Assembly (NCBI GenBank): GCA_002102555.1 | Contig: MCFL01000165.1 | Coordinates: 1 to 54,367, forward strand | Origin: Catenaria anguillulae PL171 | Taxonomy: Eukaryota > Blastocladiomycota > Blastocladiomycetes > Blastocladiales > Catenariaceae | Direction of reading: 5' to 3' | DNA length: 54,367 nt | Part shown: positions 10,691 to 21,300 of the stretch, piece after piece | How the letters are laid out: each line of letters opens with the position of its first letter | Position numbering within the stretch: position 1 is the first letter of the stretch | Translations under genes and position numbers: made by a program | The notes under the pieces: model-generated | What the model saw: the letters and a program-made list of their open reading frames with translations, nothing else | What the model was told of the DNA's origin: nothing | Databases searched by the model: none

Positions 10691-11334
10691 CCGTGACCAG
10701 GAGTTAGTGGCAAAAGAGGGCGCGACTTGCGCCGAAGGGCCGCGAACGGAAGAATTCGTAGCAAAGGTTTTCGATTCGCGATTGCGGAGTGGAGTCGGGA
10801 AGCGGACCTCGGGCCCGCAATTGTGTCGGGATCACAAGCTGCCCATGTGAAGGATAGGGGAGGAGTCATTTGCCGGCCATGTACGTCCAAAACGTGTGGA
10901 TGCGAACGCGATTGGTCATGGGAATCATGGCCGCAGTCGCACTGAAAACCAGCACAAGCTGCCAGCCTGAACGAGAACGGTGTCCAGTATCCTGTCAACC
11001 TGTGGCTGGGTGCGCATGGTTGGATCAACGGGAAAGTTGAGTGCGGCGGCAAGTGCCCAGATGATTGCTTGCGGACATCGTCTTGGCGCGGCCGTCCAAA
11101 CTTGCAAATGGATTCGAATTGTGTGTGGATGGATGCCTGGACGGAGATGGATCCGGATGTGCACTCATGATGAGACTCGACTCGACGAGGCAAGATGGAA
11201 CAGTGACCTGTACTTGCTCAACAGCTCAGTGCTAACGGCGAGTCTGCCCGTCGCTTGGAGGCATATCTCTGTCACGGCACCGACACGAAACGAGTATGTA
11301 CGGCGACGTAGATGTCGATAGCTTCCATCCCCAG

Positions 11335-11535
11335 TCAGCGGCGCCCCATGCCGGGAGATGCGGTGAATGCAGGCTCAACTCGACCAGATTGTGACGCGAG
11401 ACGCGGCAGACGCGGTGATGGCAATGGCGATGACGATGTCGAGGGTCGGCGGTTGCAACGGTCACGAGCGGCGAGCGCAAGCGGGCATTTCGAATGCATG
11501 GTGCATTGTGTGAGGTTATTGCTGCACTGTGTCAT
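11335..11535 (-). pseudogene. MTQCS-type leader exon remnant (copy 1 side)
   Basis: An open frame from ATG 11535 starts 'MTQCSNNLTQCTMHSKCPLA' and later has 'PRLPRLASQSG'. A second frame at 14269 starts 'MTQCSDNHIQFSLRSRCPLV' with 'PRLRHLAS'. The surrounding DNA (11479-11548 versus 14212-14280) is also similar, so this is a duplicated unit. It lies upstream of W-motif copy 1 in the same way the other lies upstream of copy 4, and may be an alternative first exon or 5' flank. The remaining 10691-11963 holds no other gene I can support. Confidence 0.4.
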
Positions 11536-11963
11536 GATTGCATATTCTATTTATCCCGCGGCGACATGGCCGTGGTGGCTTCCGCTTCATCACTGCCTTG
11601 GCTGCCTCTGGTCATTTTGTCAATGCCTGAACGAGTGAAATACCTAACGTTGAGCCGCGGACAGAGAACAGCACCACAGTCTGGAGAGGCAGAGGCACGA
11701 TGAATTGTCGACCTAGCTTTGCATTTCAAGTCTAGTACTATTAATACTAATAACTTGTGTTAAGGTATGAACGGAGAGAAAAAAATGGAATTGCAGAGAA
11801 CATCTGCAGAAATACAACACACCAACATGTGCTTTGAGGAAAAAAAAAAAACGAGTTTGGGGGAGAAATGGAACTTAAACCTACACCATACTTGACTAAC
11901 AGGAAGAGATGAAATACGAGAATGGGAATGAACTCATTGAGGGGAAAAGGAAGACGGAAACAA

Positions 11964-12779
11964 TCAAAAGACAAAAGGACGAGATGGTGGGGCAAAGAGA
12001 CGTCCAAACAACTTTTTGACGCGCGCACAGAGTCCCCTCACCTTGGCCTTGGGCCGTGCGGTAGCGGGGACAGGGACTGGGCCACCCGCAATCCACGCAT
12101 CGTTGACGTGCGGGGCAACGGCACTTTCGGGCGCGGGTTTGTTGGCGGCCGCGAGCGTGGGAACGGGAACCGGGCCAACGAGCGTGTCGACCGAGGACGC
12201 CGACCAAGTTGCTGTTGCCAACGGTTGCTGCTGCTGCTGCGCCAAGGTCGCCGCCAACTCTTCTGCCTCGCGCTTTGCCTGCACTGCCGCCCTGTCTTCC
12301 GCCATCCTCTGCGCATGCTGCGCACGCTCGGAAGCCTCCAGTCGTGCCACCTCTGCTTGCTTCTTTTTCCGTGCGGCCTCCAACACCACCGTCCGCCCGC
12401 GCATGAGCAGCTCCACGGCTTTGTCGCTCATATGCGCGGGCCACCACCCGTACCACGAGTGGTGCGTCAACTCCGACTCGGTGATCCAATGCCCGCGGCG
12501 GGCAGCGAGCCACTTGGCGCGGCGCCGCATCGGGTCGTCCTTGTTGTTGGTGGCCGGGGACGGGTTGGTGGGCGTGTTGGACGGGTCGTTGATGCCGGTT
12601 CCGTGGGCGTTGGCGTGGGCGACGGCAACGAGAACCGGGACCATGTCGGTGGTAGGGGCAATGGGAGCCAGTGGGGCCATGATGTGCTTGTCATTGATGC
12701 CGGAATTGTTCTTGTTGATGTGGTCGGCGTGCATAGCAACGGAGACGGAGGTGGACAAGGCAGTCGTGACGGGGGCCAT
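11964..12779 (-). CDS. W-motif family protein, intact copy 2
   Basis: A 271-residue single-exon protein from ATG 12779; the same 'MAPVT' start is kept in copies 3 and 5. The order of parts is: a variable N-terminal third; a conserved core at residues 94-113, 'RRGHWITESELTHHSWYGWW' then P; a charged Ala/Glu/Lys/Gln-rich coiled coil at about 133-182; a Pro/Ala linker containing 'VAPHVNDAWIAGG'; and a basic amphipathic C-terminal helix, 'KAKVRGLCARVKKLFGRLF'. No known domain is recognised. The C-terminal helix could bind membranes or nucleic acid (inference). Its 5' flank is shared with copy 5 (see the repeats at 12780 and 15260), suggesting the promoter was duplicated with the gene. Confidence 0.75.
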   Translation of the reverse strand: MAPVTTALSTSVSVAMHADHINKNNSGINDKHIMAPLAPIAPTTDMVPVLVAVAHANAHGTGINDPSNTPTNPSPATNNKDDPMRRRAKWLAARRGHWITESELTHHSWYGWWPAHMSDKAVELLMRGRTVVLEAARKKKQAEVARLEASERAQHAQRMAEDRAAVQAKREAEELAATLAQQQQQPLATATWSASSVDTLVGPVPVPTLAAANKPAPESAVAPHVNDAWIAGGPVPVPATARPKAKVRGLCARVKKLFGRLFAPPSRPFVF

Positions 12780-12959
12780 GGTTGAAGCAAGATGGATGGG
12801 CGAAGTGAGATGAGAAGATTTTTGTGCTTGCAAACGGAGGAATTGAAGATGGTTTTAGGATGCAATTGTCTCAAAGTCACTTCAAGGAGACAATCCAAGT
12901 CGGCAACGTGGGGAAGTCTCTCGATACTTGTACGGGCGGACGGGATTGAGACGTTTCCA
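12780..12959 (-). repeat. Duplicated 5' flank of W-motif copies (unit 1)
   Basis: About 180 bases directly upstream of copy 2 match 15260-15437 upstream of copy 5. The distal part (12869-12959, through 'gggaagtctctcgatacttg') is nearly identical to 15346-15436. It probably contains the promoter and 5' UTR. Its far edge coincides with the point where copy 3 loses similarity to the family. Confidence 0.8.
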
Positions 12960-13513
12960 GCAACAATCCACGCATCGTTGACGTGCGGGGCAACGGCACC
13001 TTCGGGCGCGGGTTCCTTGCCGGCCGCGAGCATGGGAACCGGGACGACGAGCGTGTCGTCCGAGGACGCCGACCAAGTTGCTGTTGCCAGTTGCTGCTGA
13101 TGCGCCAAGATCGCCGCAAACTCTTCTGCCTCGCGCTTTGCCTGTGCTGTCCTGTCTTCCGCCTCGTTCCGCGCACGCTCAGCAGCCGCAGCCGCAACCT
13201 CTGCTTGCTTCTTTTCCTGCGCGGCCTCGTAGTGGGCCTTGTACGTGGCCTTGACGGCCTCGACGCACGTGCCCTCAGGGAAGAACCCGTGCACTGAGAT
13301 TTGGATGAAGTTGGTCCGGGTGAACCAATGGGCGCGGCGGGTCTTCAACATGAAGCGGCGCTCCTCGAGGGACCTTGTTGGTGTGGGAATCGTGGGTTCA
13401 GTGTAATTGAGGTACTTTGGCTCGTCGTTGATGCCGGAATTGTGCTGGTTGATGTGGTCGACGTGCATGGCAACCGAGACGGAGGTGGACGAGGCAATCG
13501 TGACGGGGGCCAT
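12960..13513 (-). pseudogene. W-motif family copy 3, 3'-truncated
   Basis: From ATG 13513 the frame reads 'MAPVTIASSTSVSVAMHVDH', the core variant 'RRAHWFTRTNF', the coiled coil and 'VAPHVNDAWIVAGN', so family similarity is continuous. At about 12959 it ends abruptly at the duplicated flank of copy 2. The open frame continues leftward to 12467 through copy 2's promoter and, out of frame, its 5' coding region, so a protein could be made but would lack the C-terminal basic helix. This is a duplication junction. Either it is a pseudogene or a truncated gene with a new tail. Confidence 0.65.
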
Positions 13514-13544
13514 GGTTGAATTGGTCGTGAAATGAGCGTCTCGC

Positions 13545-14269
13545 CCGTTGGTGGGACTGTCGGTGAACAGGACGACGACCAAGTCGTTGCTGTTGCCAGT
13601 TGCTGTTGATGCTGGTGCATTTGCTCCACCGCCTCCTCTGCTTGGCTGACGAGTGCGCCAAGGACCGATGCCTCATTCTCAAACGGCTCACATTCGGTCC
13701 ACCTCCCCTTGCGCCGCCGCGACCGCCCTCCTTGCCTTGGCGTCCTCCCCTTTGCTCCTCCACTCCTCGACCGCGATCCATGGTCGCCAAGGTCGCTGCC
13801 ACCACCTCCGCGTTGCGCTTGGCCGGCGCTGCCCTCTCTTCCGCCACCCTCCGCGCACGCTCGGCAGCCGCCGCAGCCTCCAGTGGTGCCACCTCTTGCT
13901 GCTTCTTTGCTCGCGCGGCCTCCAACACCACCATCCGCCCGGGCATGAGCAGCCCCACGGCTTTCTCGCTCAAATGCGCGGGCCACCAACCGTGCCATGA
14001 ATGGTGTAAATGACGGTATCCAGTCGAGTACATTGTGGGGGAGATGATGATACTCGCCGGCAGCCCCCACGTCGGCCCCGTTCCCGTCCCGTCACGCCAT
14101 GTGCTCCATGTCGCATGTATCAATTTGGGCAAACGCGGGACGCGAGGTGTCGCAGCCGCGGCTGTGGTGTCGACGATGATGATGGAGACGAATACCGAGG
14201 GTCGAGGAGGACAAGCGGGCATCTCGAACGCAGGGAGAATTGAATGTGGTTGTCACTGCACTGTGTCAT
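13545..14269 (-). pseudogene. W-motif family copy 4, broken at both ends
   Basis: The middle reads 'HHSWHGWWPAHLSEKAVGLL' followed by the coiled-coil block, clearly homologous to copy 2. The preceding conserved 'GHWITESEL' is degenerate at DNA level, and the frame changes before a block reading 'QQQLATATTWSSS'. The 3' end stops just before copy 3's start region. Upstream, ATG 14269 opens a 'MTQCS' leader frame like that at 11535; how, or whether, it is spliced to the body is not clear. Confidence 0.6.
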
Positions 14270-14496
14270 GATTACATATCCCGTGACAGGGCCGCGATCT
14301 ATTGCCATGACATTTTGGCCTTTGGACAGACATCATTCAGACGTGAGGGTAGGTAATGGGAAACTCCAACTTGAAGGTCGACTCAAGCGTTGCTTCCGAT
14401 TTTTATTGAATCGGTCATGAATGAAAGGAAGATAAGGTATAGTAGCCATAGAAATCAAGGAATGGTGGAAAACGATAAAGGAAAACAGAAACACTC

Positions 14497-15259
14497 TCAT
14501 TGGCAATGCACGGCCAAAAGCCGAGAGAAGAATCGCTTCACCTTTCCACCCATGCCCTCGCCGCTCCTGCGCTGCTGCCTCGATCTGCAAGGCATGCTGC
14601 CGCGCACGGACAAGCTCATCGGCCAACCGGCGTGGCAGTTGGAATACGGGACCGCCCTTGGCCAGCGACGGCAGCGCACAATTGTCGATGGGGAAAAGCA
14701 TCTGAGCTTGCTCTTGGTCGCATTCACGGCCAGCGGGCACCTGCTCCTCTTCCATTGCGGGGGGCTCATAGCAACTTGGGGCCTCGAACGCGGCGGGCTC
14801 AGGCTGTGCGGCGGTGGGCTCGGATTCGTTGACCAGTGTCGCATGGGACGAGTTGGACACGATCGAGGCAGTGTCAAGTATGGCACTTGTGGGTGCAGCG
14901 GGAGCAGGTACGGGAGCGGGTATTGGAGCGAGGGCGGCATCCGTGGTCGGGGTAATTGTGGCCTTGTATGCCTCATACTCGGCCTCACGCATCGCTGCGA
15001 CGTCGACGTGCGATGTGCCGGCAACGTGAAACCCGTGGAAGGGAATCAGTGTGAGTTGGCGCTTGGTCAACCAATGGGCGCGGCACGTCTTGAGAAATTA
15101 GTGGCGCTTATCCATGTCCATGGTTGGCGTGGGAATCGTAGGTGAAACATATTGGAGGTAATTTGGCTGGTCGTTGACTCCAGACTGGTACTGGTTCATG
15201 TGGTCGGCGTACGTGGTAACCGAGACGGAGGTGGACGAGGCAATGGTAACGGGGGCCAT
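14497..15259 (-). pseudogene. W-motif family copy 5, interrupted
   Basis: From ATG 15259 the frame reads 'MAPVTIASSTSVSVTTYADH' and continues to 'MDMDKRH', then meets an in-frame TAA. Similarity goes straight on with 'FLKTCRAHWLTKRQLTLIPF'. The middle differs from copy 2 (Ala/Pro-rich, then 'CDQEQAQMLFPIDNCALPSL'), and one further frame change is needed to reach the family's basic tail, here 'GGKVKRFFSRLLAVHCQ', ending at 14497. With a stop plus a frame change in weakly constrained sequence I call it a pseudogene. Base-calling error at either site is possible. Confidence 0.65.
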
Positions 15260-15437
15260 GGTCGAAACAAGAATGAGGGCGAAGTGAGGTGAGAGGATTT
15301 TTCTGGCTTTGGAAACGGAGGAGTCGAAGATGTTTTTGGGATTTGTCTCAAAGTCACTTCAAGGAGTCAATCCAAGTCGGGAACGTGGGGAAGTCTCTCG
15401 ATACTTGTACGGGCGGACGGGATTGAGACGTTTCCCT
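15260..15437 (-). repeat. Duplicated 5' flank of W-motif copies (unit 2)
   Basis: Direct repeat of 12780-12959, including the shared 'gacgggattgagacgtttcc' at its outer edge. Beyond 15437 the two loci are unrelated, which marks the boundary of the duplicated block. Confidence 0.8.
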
Positions 15438-16210
15438 TCACCTGTCAGAAAGCGGGAGCCGGACGGATGGCTGAAAAGTCCGATCCGCGAGCGAACCAAC
15501 AGGCCAAAAAGATCACGTTGCCAGCTCGATCTTGCGAGAAAAAGAGATGGTTGTGGCTCGAGCGAAGCATCTGAACTAACCGGACGATCGCTGGTACAGC
15601 AATTGTTGTCAGGGTGACTTCAAGTGTGGAAAGCAAAACTGATCGTGAATGGAACCAAGTGATCTCTTTCTGTGTGTGGGCTGCCGGTTGGTTTGACGCG
15701 AGCAAGCGACGTGTCCAAAAGATGTAGACAAAGCGGACGTGTCGCAATTGTGCTCACACTCATCCGCATTCGGCAGGCGCCGACAATTGCAATGGTGGGT
15801 TGTGGCCAGCAAGTGCTTCAAAACACTGGGACAAATGCCTCATTGTTGCTTCTGCTTTGAAATCGTGCTTTCACACGGGTAGAATCATTCCAGAGGAGGC
15901 CATTTCTTCGGCGTTTCTGAGCAATCCACCGTGCGCCATCTTCCTGTTGAGACGTCACAGGCTGTTATGAGTCTCTATCTAACAGGGTATAGATGTTTAT
16001 TCATGTATCGCTATCACTCTCACAGAGATCTGCCTGTCATCCAAAGTGACGTTGACGAGTAAATCTGCGACAATGCCCGCGGCAACTATTAGTGGAAAGA
16101 ACGCGTTTCACAAGTCTGTCCGCCGCAGTCGCGATGCTTGACGAAAAGCAAGACGGTACAACTATAGACGGAGTCGATTAGACCAACAAATACAACTCAG
16201 TGAAATCACC
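15438..16210. other. Intergenic region
   Basis: No supported gene lies between the divergent W-motif array and F-box-like paralogue B. The short frames on both strands have no recognisable features. Confidence 0.4.
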
Positions 16211-17879
16211 ATGATCCCCCCAGCCCCACCGCCGCCGCCAGTCGGCTACTTTGGCCCATTTCCGCGGACGACCTCCCAAGGTGACTTTATCCTTCCCGCA
16301 TCGCAATCGAAACAACAGAGCGAACCTCGGTCGTCACCATCCGCCCCAGTCACGTTAACTTTGCGACCATCGGGTCCGCCAATTCCACCTCCCCTGCCGC
16401 CGCCAATTGTGCCTCATGCTTGGCGCCGGAACTACTCGCCAACGACATTTTCCCCCGGTCGCATCAAGCACAGGTCAATGTCCGACTGCTGCGAACACTC
16501 CTCCCGCGACATCAACTTGGACGGCCACGGTAACGTCTACTAGTGCTCTTCTTTCCCCGCCACCGCCGCCGCCTCAACGTCAATCCGCTCAAGCACACCC
16601 TTGGCGCCGCAACACACCCATAGCTGTCTTCGACCATCCACAGCATAGTTCCCAGTGGCCAAAATACTCGTACTACGGCGCGACCTTGCGCAAGTTCATT
16701 GCCGAGATTCCGAAACAAGCTGGCCCTGCGTTCTTGGTCTATCGCCCGTTCATTGAAGCCGTCCGCCATCTCGACTTGGATCTGGCCCTCAGGTACTTGC
16801 TTGCCCCGACTTCGGACGATCCAGACCTACTGCACTATGGTCCCCGCCGCTCGTCACTCAATCCCGAGTGCGTCCAGTACATTTACTTTTGGGCGCTGCA
16901 CACGCTGCTCCACTCGAGTCCTGCGTCTCGCCCCAATGCGACTCACGTCGACCTGACAAACGCTTCAACGATCTTGGTCCCAATGCTCTTGAACCTGCCA
17001 CGATCCGCCTGGTGCCTGGTTCTCATTTCATACCCGATCGCCCGCCGCATTCTCCACACGCAACCAAACTTCCCACGCTCCCGGCAATCGACGTCAAAGT
17101 GACGAATCCGGCGTCAGACTCGCCCTACGTCTCGCGCTTCCTGATGGACCCGGTGGGCACGGGCAAGCTGCCAAGCGATCATCGGCTCATTCCCCAGCAC
17201 GTCCTCTTTGCCCTCGGCCACCAGGACTCGGAGCCCGTGGGTGTGCTGACCATGGCGCTCGTGCTCATGCCGGGCAACGTCGACACGTTCAAGCATCTCG
17301 TGCAATACCTGTCGACGAACCGGCTGCGCCACATTGTCAATGCCGAAGTACAAGCGCAGGTGCTCAAGTTGCTCGATTACGTGATTCAAGTCTTGCCGCC
17401 GCAGGAGAACGTGAAGTTGGATATGATTCAGGCAGCCGTATCGATATCCTCGACAGAGCTCAAGGCACGGTCGCTTGTCGTGCAATACGTGGCCAAAGTA
17501 GTTGCTCGCAATGGCGATGATGCCATGCTGTTGCGACTCAAGCCCAAAGTCACGGACACGGTCGCTCTGTGGGCGTTCGTGGATCTCTTGCGTGCCGAGG
17601 GGCTCGCATGCGCTGGTGCACTGACCACTAGCTTGTGCGAGCTGGCACTTGAGGTGAACATGCGCAAACTGTCCGCCAACGCGGACGAGCACAACGACGA
17701 GGCAGATTCAGGGCATGTGCATCCAAGGGCATTTCCAAGTGTACGACAAGATGAGCTCCAAGTGGATAAGCGAAAAGACACGGAGCAAGCTGGACGAATT
17801 GCGCGGCGTGTGGGAACTCTTGCGTCCGGCGGTCTATGAGCCAGCACTCGGCGCTGCAGTCGAGCGAGCAGCAGGCTAG
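16211..17879 (+). pseudogene. F-box-like family paralogue B, frameshifted
   Basis: The start 'MIPPAPPPPPVG' matches paralogue C's 'MIPPPPPAP'. A 64-nt intron (GTAACG at 16530 to AAG at 16593, phase 1) joins the Pro-rich leader to 'HPWRRNTPIAVF'. Then comes family sequence: 'YYGATLRKFIAEIPKQ' and 'YRPFIEAVRHLDLDLALRYL', very close to paralogue C. Similarity changes frame near 17080 and again near 17705. It ends with 'SKLDELRGVWELLRP', like C's 'QELAKLHGLWKPIRR', and stops at 17879. No splice signals explain the last two changes. The F-box itself is missing between the leader and the 'RKFI' block. It is either a pseudogene or a gene with base-calling errors. Confidence 0.6.
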
Positions 17880-18329
17880 GTGGAATGCAGCGCTAGCAAA
17901 GCACGGGACCAAGTTGAGCTTGAGGGCGCCGTCGGTCGATCAAACGTCTTGCAGCGAAAAGAATAAGAGCAAGAAAAAGCACAGTGCGAAAAAGAAGGTG
18001 GGCAAGGTGCTCAAGCAAGCCTGCCCAATCCAGTAAGTCAAGAATCCGACCCATTCCTTTATTGCGTTGTCGGTCGTTCGAGTATATGAGATCGTTGCTT
18101 GCCAATATATCGTTGGAGGACTCGTCTTGATGGTAAATGCAAAGCGGCAATGAATGGAATGGTTTCTAGAATTGACGCCAGGATCGGGGTAGTTGATGTA
18201 TAAATATCTATGGCTACACAATTTCACGGTGAAGACAACATGTACTGTGATGAATGCTGTTCACAAACTTGAAGGTGCGACTAAAACACAAAAAGGACAA
18301 AAAACATGCAAATTGAATATCAATATAAA
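17880..18329. other. Intergenic region
   Basis: 3' flank of paralogue B and of symplekin. A Lys-rich frame at 17836-18036 overlaps the end of B and is not called. Nothing else is seen. Confidence 0.4.
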
Positions 18330-21300
18330 CTAACTCGAGCTCGCCTCATCCTCCTCACTGAGTGGCGCGGAAGCCGGAGCAGACGACAAGGACGTGACGT
18401 CCGACAATGCCGATTCGACATCCCTACTGGTACTGCTGTTCTGATCCGCAGCAGACGACTCGCTCGTCTGCTCAACTTGCTCCACCGCTTGCTGGGCGTC
18501 CTCACCGGCTCCTTTTTCTTTGCCACTCACCTCAACGTCACCGCCCTCACTCACGCCGGCGTGTCCTTCCGAGTCCTGAACTTGGTCTTGCTGCATATCC
18601 GCCGACCCGTGACCAGCCGCGGATCCCTCCTCTTCTTGCTGCTGCCCATCGACTCCCATCAACACGGGCCACGCCGCAATCACCCTGGGCTGATTCTGCA
18701 CGCCCCTTGTCTCAATGAATGCCACCAATTGCTCCCTGACCTCTGGCGCCCTCTCCAACAGCGTCACAAGCACATTGGGCGGCAACATGAGCGCCAGAGC
18801 CAAGGAACTCGGCAGCATCCACGTGTACAAGCGCAGCCACCCCTCGAGCATGGCAGGATGCGTCCACATTTCACGCACAGCGGCCTTGTGCATGAGCTGC
18901 TTGAGCGGCGTCACCACGGCGTCCTTGTGTGCCGTGTACATGTTCATGGCCGTGCGGAACAGCAGTTTGGGCCAGGCAGGCGGGGCACGTGCGTCAAGCA
19001 GCGAGGTGAGTGCGGCGAGGACAGTGGCTGGTGTGAATGTGGAAGTGTGCGAGATGCACACTTGAATGGCGTCGATGGATTTGCGGATACGGTCGCGGTT
19101 ACCGCCACACGTTTGGTCGTCGTGCAGGGCGAGGAAAAAGTCTGCGGGAGAGATTTGTGGCGTGTCGCCCGTGCAGATGCGGTTGGTTGCTTCGCGGAAC
19201 ACCTTGTGAGATTGCTCGGTTGTGTCAACAAGATCGACGAGCTCACCCAGATGTGAAAGAATGTAGTCCTACACACGATTTGCGAGAATGTCTCAGGTCT
19301 CTTAGTCACTCCCAACCGCGGAAAAGAGTCGCAAAGGTATAAACGTACCTTGTCAAGATGGGACAGCACCGGCAACAAGAACTTGCCGCCCAAGGCTCGC
19401 TCGTCGTGCACACGCTTGACCGCCTCCACCAACTCGTTTGTCACGGCAACACACTCGGTCAACACAACGAGAATGCGCAACGCGAGCGACTCTGCGCCGG
19501 GTGGGAAAGTGGTAATCACATTGATCAATCCAGGCGGCAACTCACCAGGATGCTCCGCAACGTACTGCCCGACAAGCGCGCGAATCAGCGGCGTTACCTG
19601 CGATCGAATCACAGCCTGCACCTCGGGCACATTGGCCAGCTGTGCGTACGCACCAAGAATCTCGGAAAGCAAACTCGCATCGCGCGAACAAAGGGCGAGC
19701 ATGAGCCCGGCGCGGGCGAGGACAATGGAGTCGAGCGAATCTGCCGCTGCGGCCGGTGCGGCCCTTGCGACCACGTCCGACGCCGTCACCCCGTCGGCAG
19801 TACCTTGGACCTTTGCCTCGGCTGCCGCAATGGCCGCGGCCGCGGCTGCATCTGCATTCTCCTTTTCATCCTTAACGACCGCCGTCCGGACTTGCTCGGG
19901 CGTAATCTCCTGGACCAGCTTTGCCAACCCACCCGCCGCAAACTCGCGCACGCGTGGACCCAGCACGGCATTATCTGGGAAGTACTTTTTCAGAGCAATG
20001 ACGGCCGGGCTGCGAATCAGCTTGTTTGCATGCTGCGCCATCTCAAACAGGACACCCAAGGCCGCGTCGCGCCGCACAGGCGAAAAGTCGACAAATTCCT
20101 TGAGCGCACGAATCAGCGGAATGAGCAACGGGCCCGAAGTACCGCCATTATTGGCGGCATCGTCTTGTTGGTGATGCAAGCACATGTCGCGAATGCGCCC
20201 CATGAGCACATCGTCCTTGGCTTGGGCGGCGGCACCGTCCACGTCCATGTCTTGCTCACTCGGATTGGGCTTGGCCACGGCAGGCGGCGGCGGCACGTCC
20301 ACAATCAACCTGACGAGCTTGATATCCTTTGGATCCACTTTACTCGGGTGCTCAAACACCCCCTCGACCAGCTTCATGTGCCACGCGTGTGCAACACCGG
20401 CATCCACGCGCCACTCGTGCAAGATCCACGCGAGCGCCACATCGCCCCTTGCCGGCACGTCCGCAAGCACCCAAGCGGCGAGCTCGTCTCGGCACGCATC
20501 GGCCGTTGCGGGCGGAAACGATCGAATCAGCGACATGAGCTTGCGAATCCAGTCTGAGCGGCCTGTGTTTGTGCGCAAGGGTTTACGGCCCGCATGTGCC
20601 GTGGTCGACGTTGTGGGTAGTGATGCAAGGTGGCCGTCGTCCGACAGCTTGTGCTCGGCAGCGAGCAAGGCGCCGAACGCGTCGAGTGGGTCAAGCGAGG
20701 GTTTCCCGCCCGACGATCCTTGGAACAGGCCGCGCCGGCGTTTGGACGTTGTGTCGCCACGACCGTCGTCATGCTCGTCGTCGTCGTTTTCATCCTCATC
20801 CTCATCGGGCACAATCATATCCTCGTCCTCGTCCTCCTGCTTACCTTTGACCACATCCTCGCCCCGCTTGCGCTTTTTCGATCCGCCCTCACTGCTCTGC
20901 TGCTCAGGCACACTGTCGTCCTGCTGCGGCAGTGCCCGCAACTCTTGCTCGAGCCGCTCAATCGCATACAGCGCCTCATCCCTAGGCACCACCTGCATGG
21001 ACTGGACAATTAGCTCGACCACAATGGGCAGCGCCAGCGACGCCAGCGGCAATGTCTGTTGAATGGCCTGCGACAGCGCCAGGCGCTCTTGGCGTGCACG
21101 TTCAAACTCGTCCGGATCACGCCGCGCAGGTGCAGCTGCCGGTGCCGCACTGGCAACAGGCGCCGCTGGTGGCTGTGGCCCACGCTGCACTTGGCCCACG
21201 GGCGGCGTGCTGCGCTCGGCGCCAGGGCCGCCAACCAACGGCGGTGTCGACGTGGCCGATCTCGGCACCTGATTTGGCTGCACGGGCGTATGCAACGAAG

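Noticed and set aside
11922-12813. Plus-strand frames of 265-287 codons
   Set aside because: Shadows of the intact W-motif gene on the minus strand, which has homologues in all copies.
9972-15437. Whether the W-motif array is a mobile element
   Set aside because: No terminal repeats, target-site duplications or enzyme genes are seen; promoter-plus-gene tandem duplication explains the pattern.
20184-21062. 292-codon Ser-rich plus-strand frame
   Set aside because: Antisense to symplekin exon 4 with shadow composition (Ser/Cys runs opposite Asp/Glu runs).
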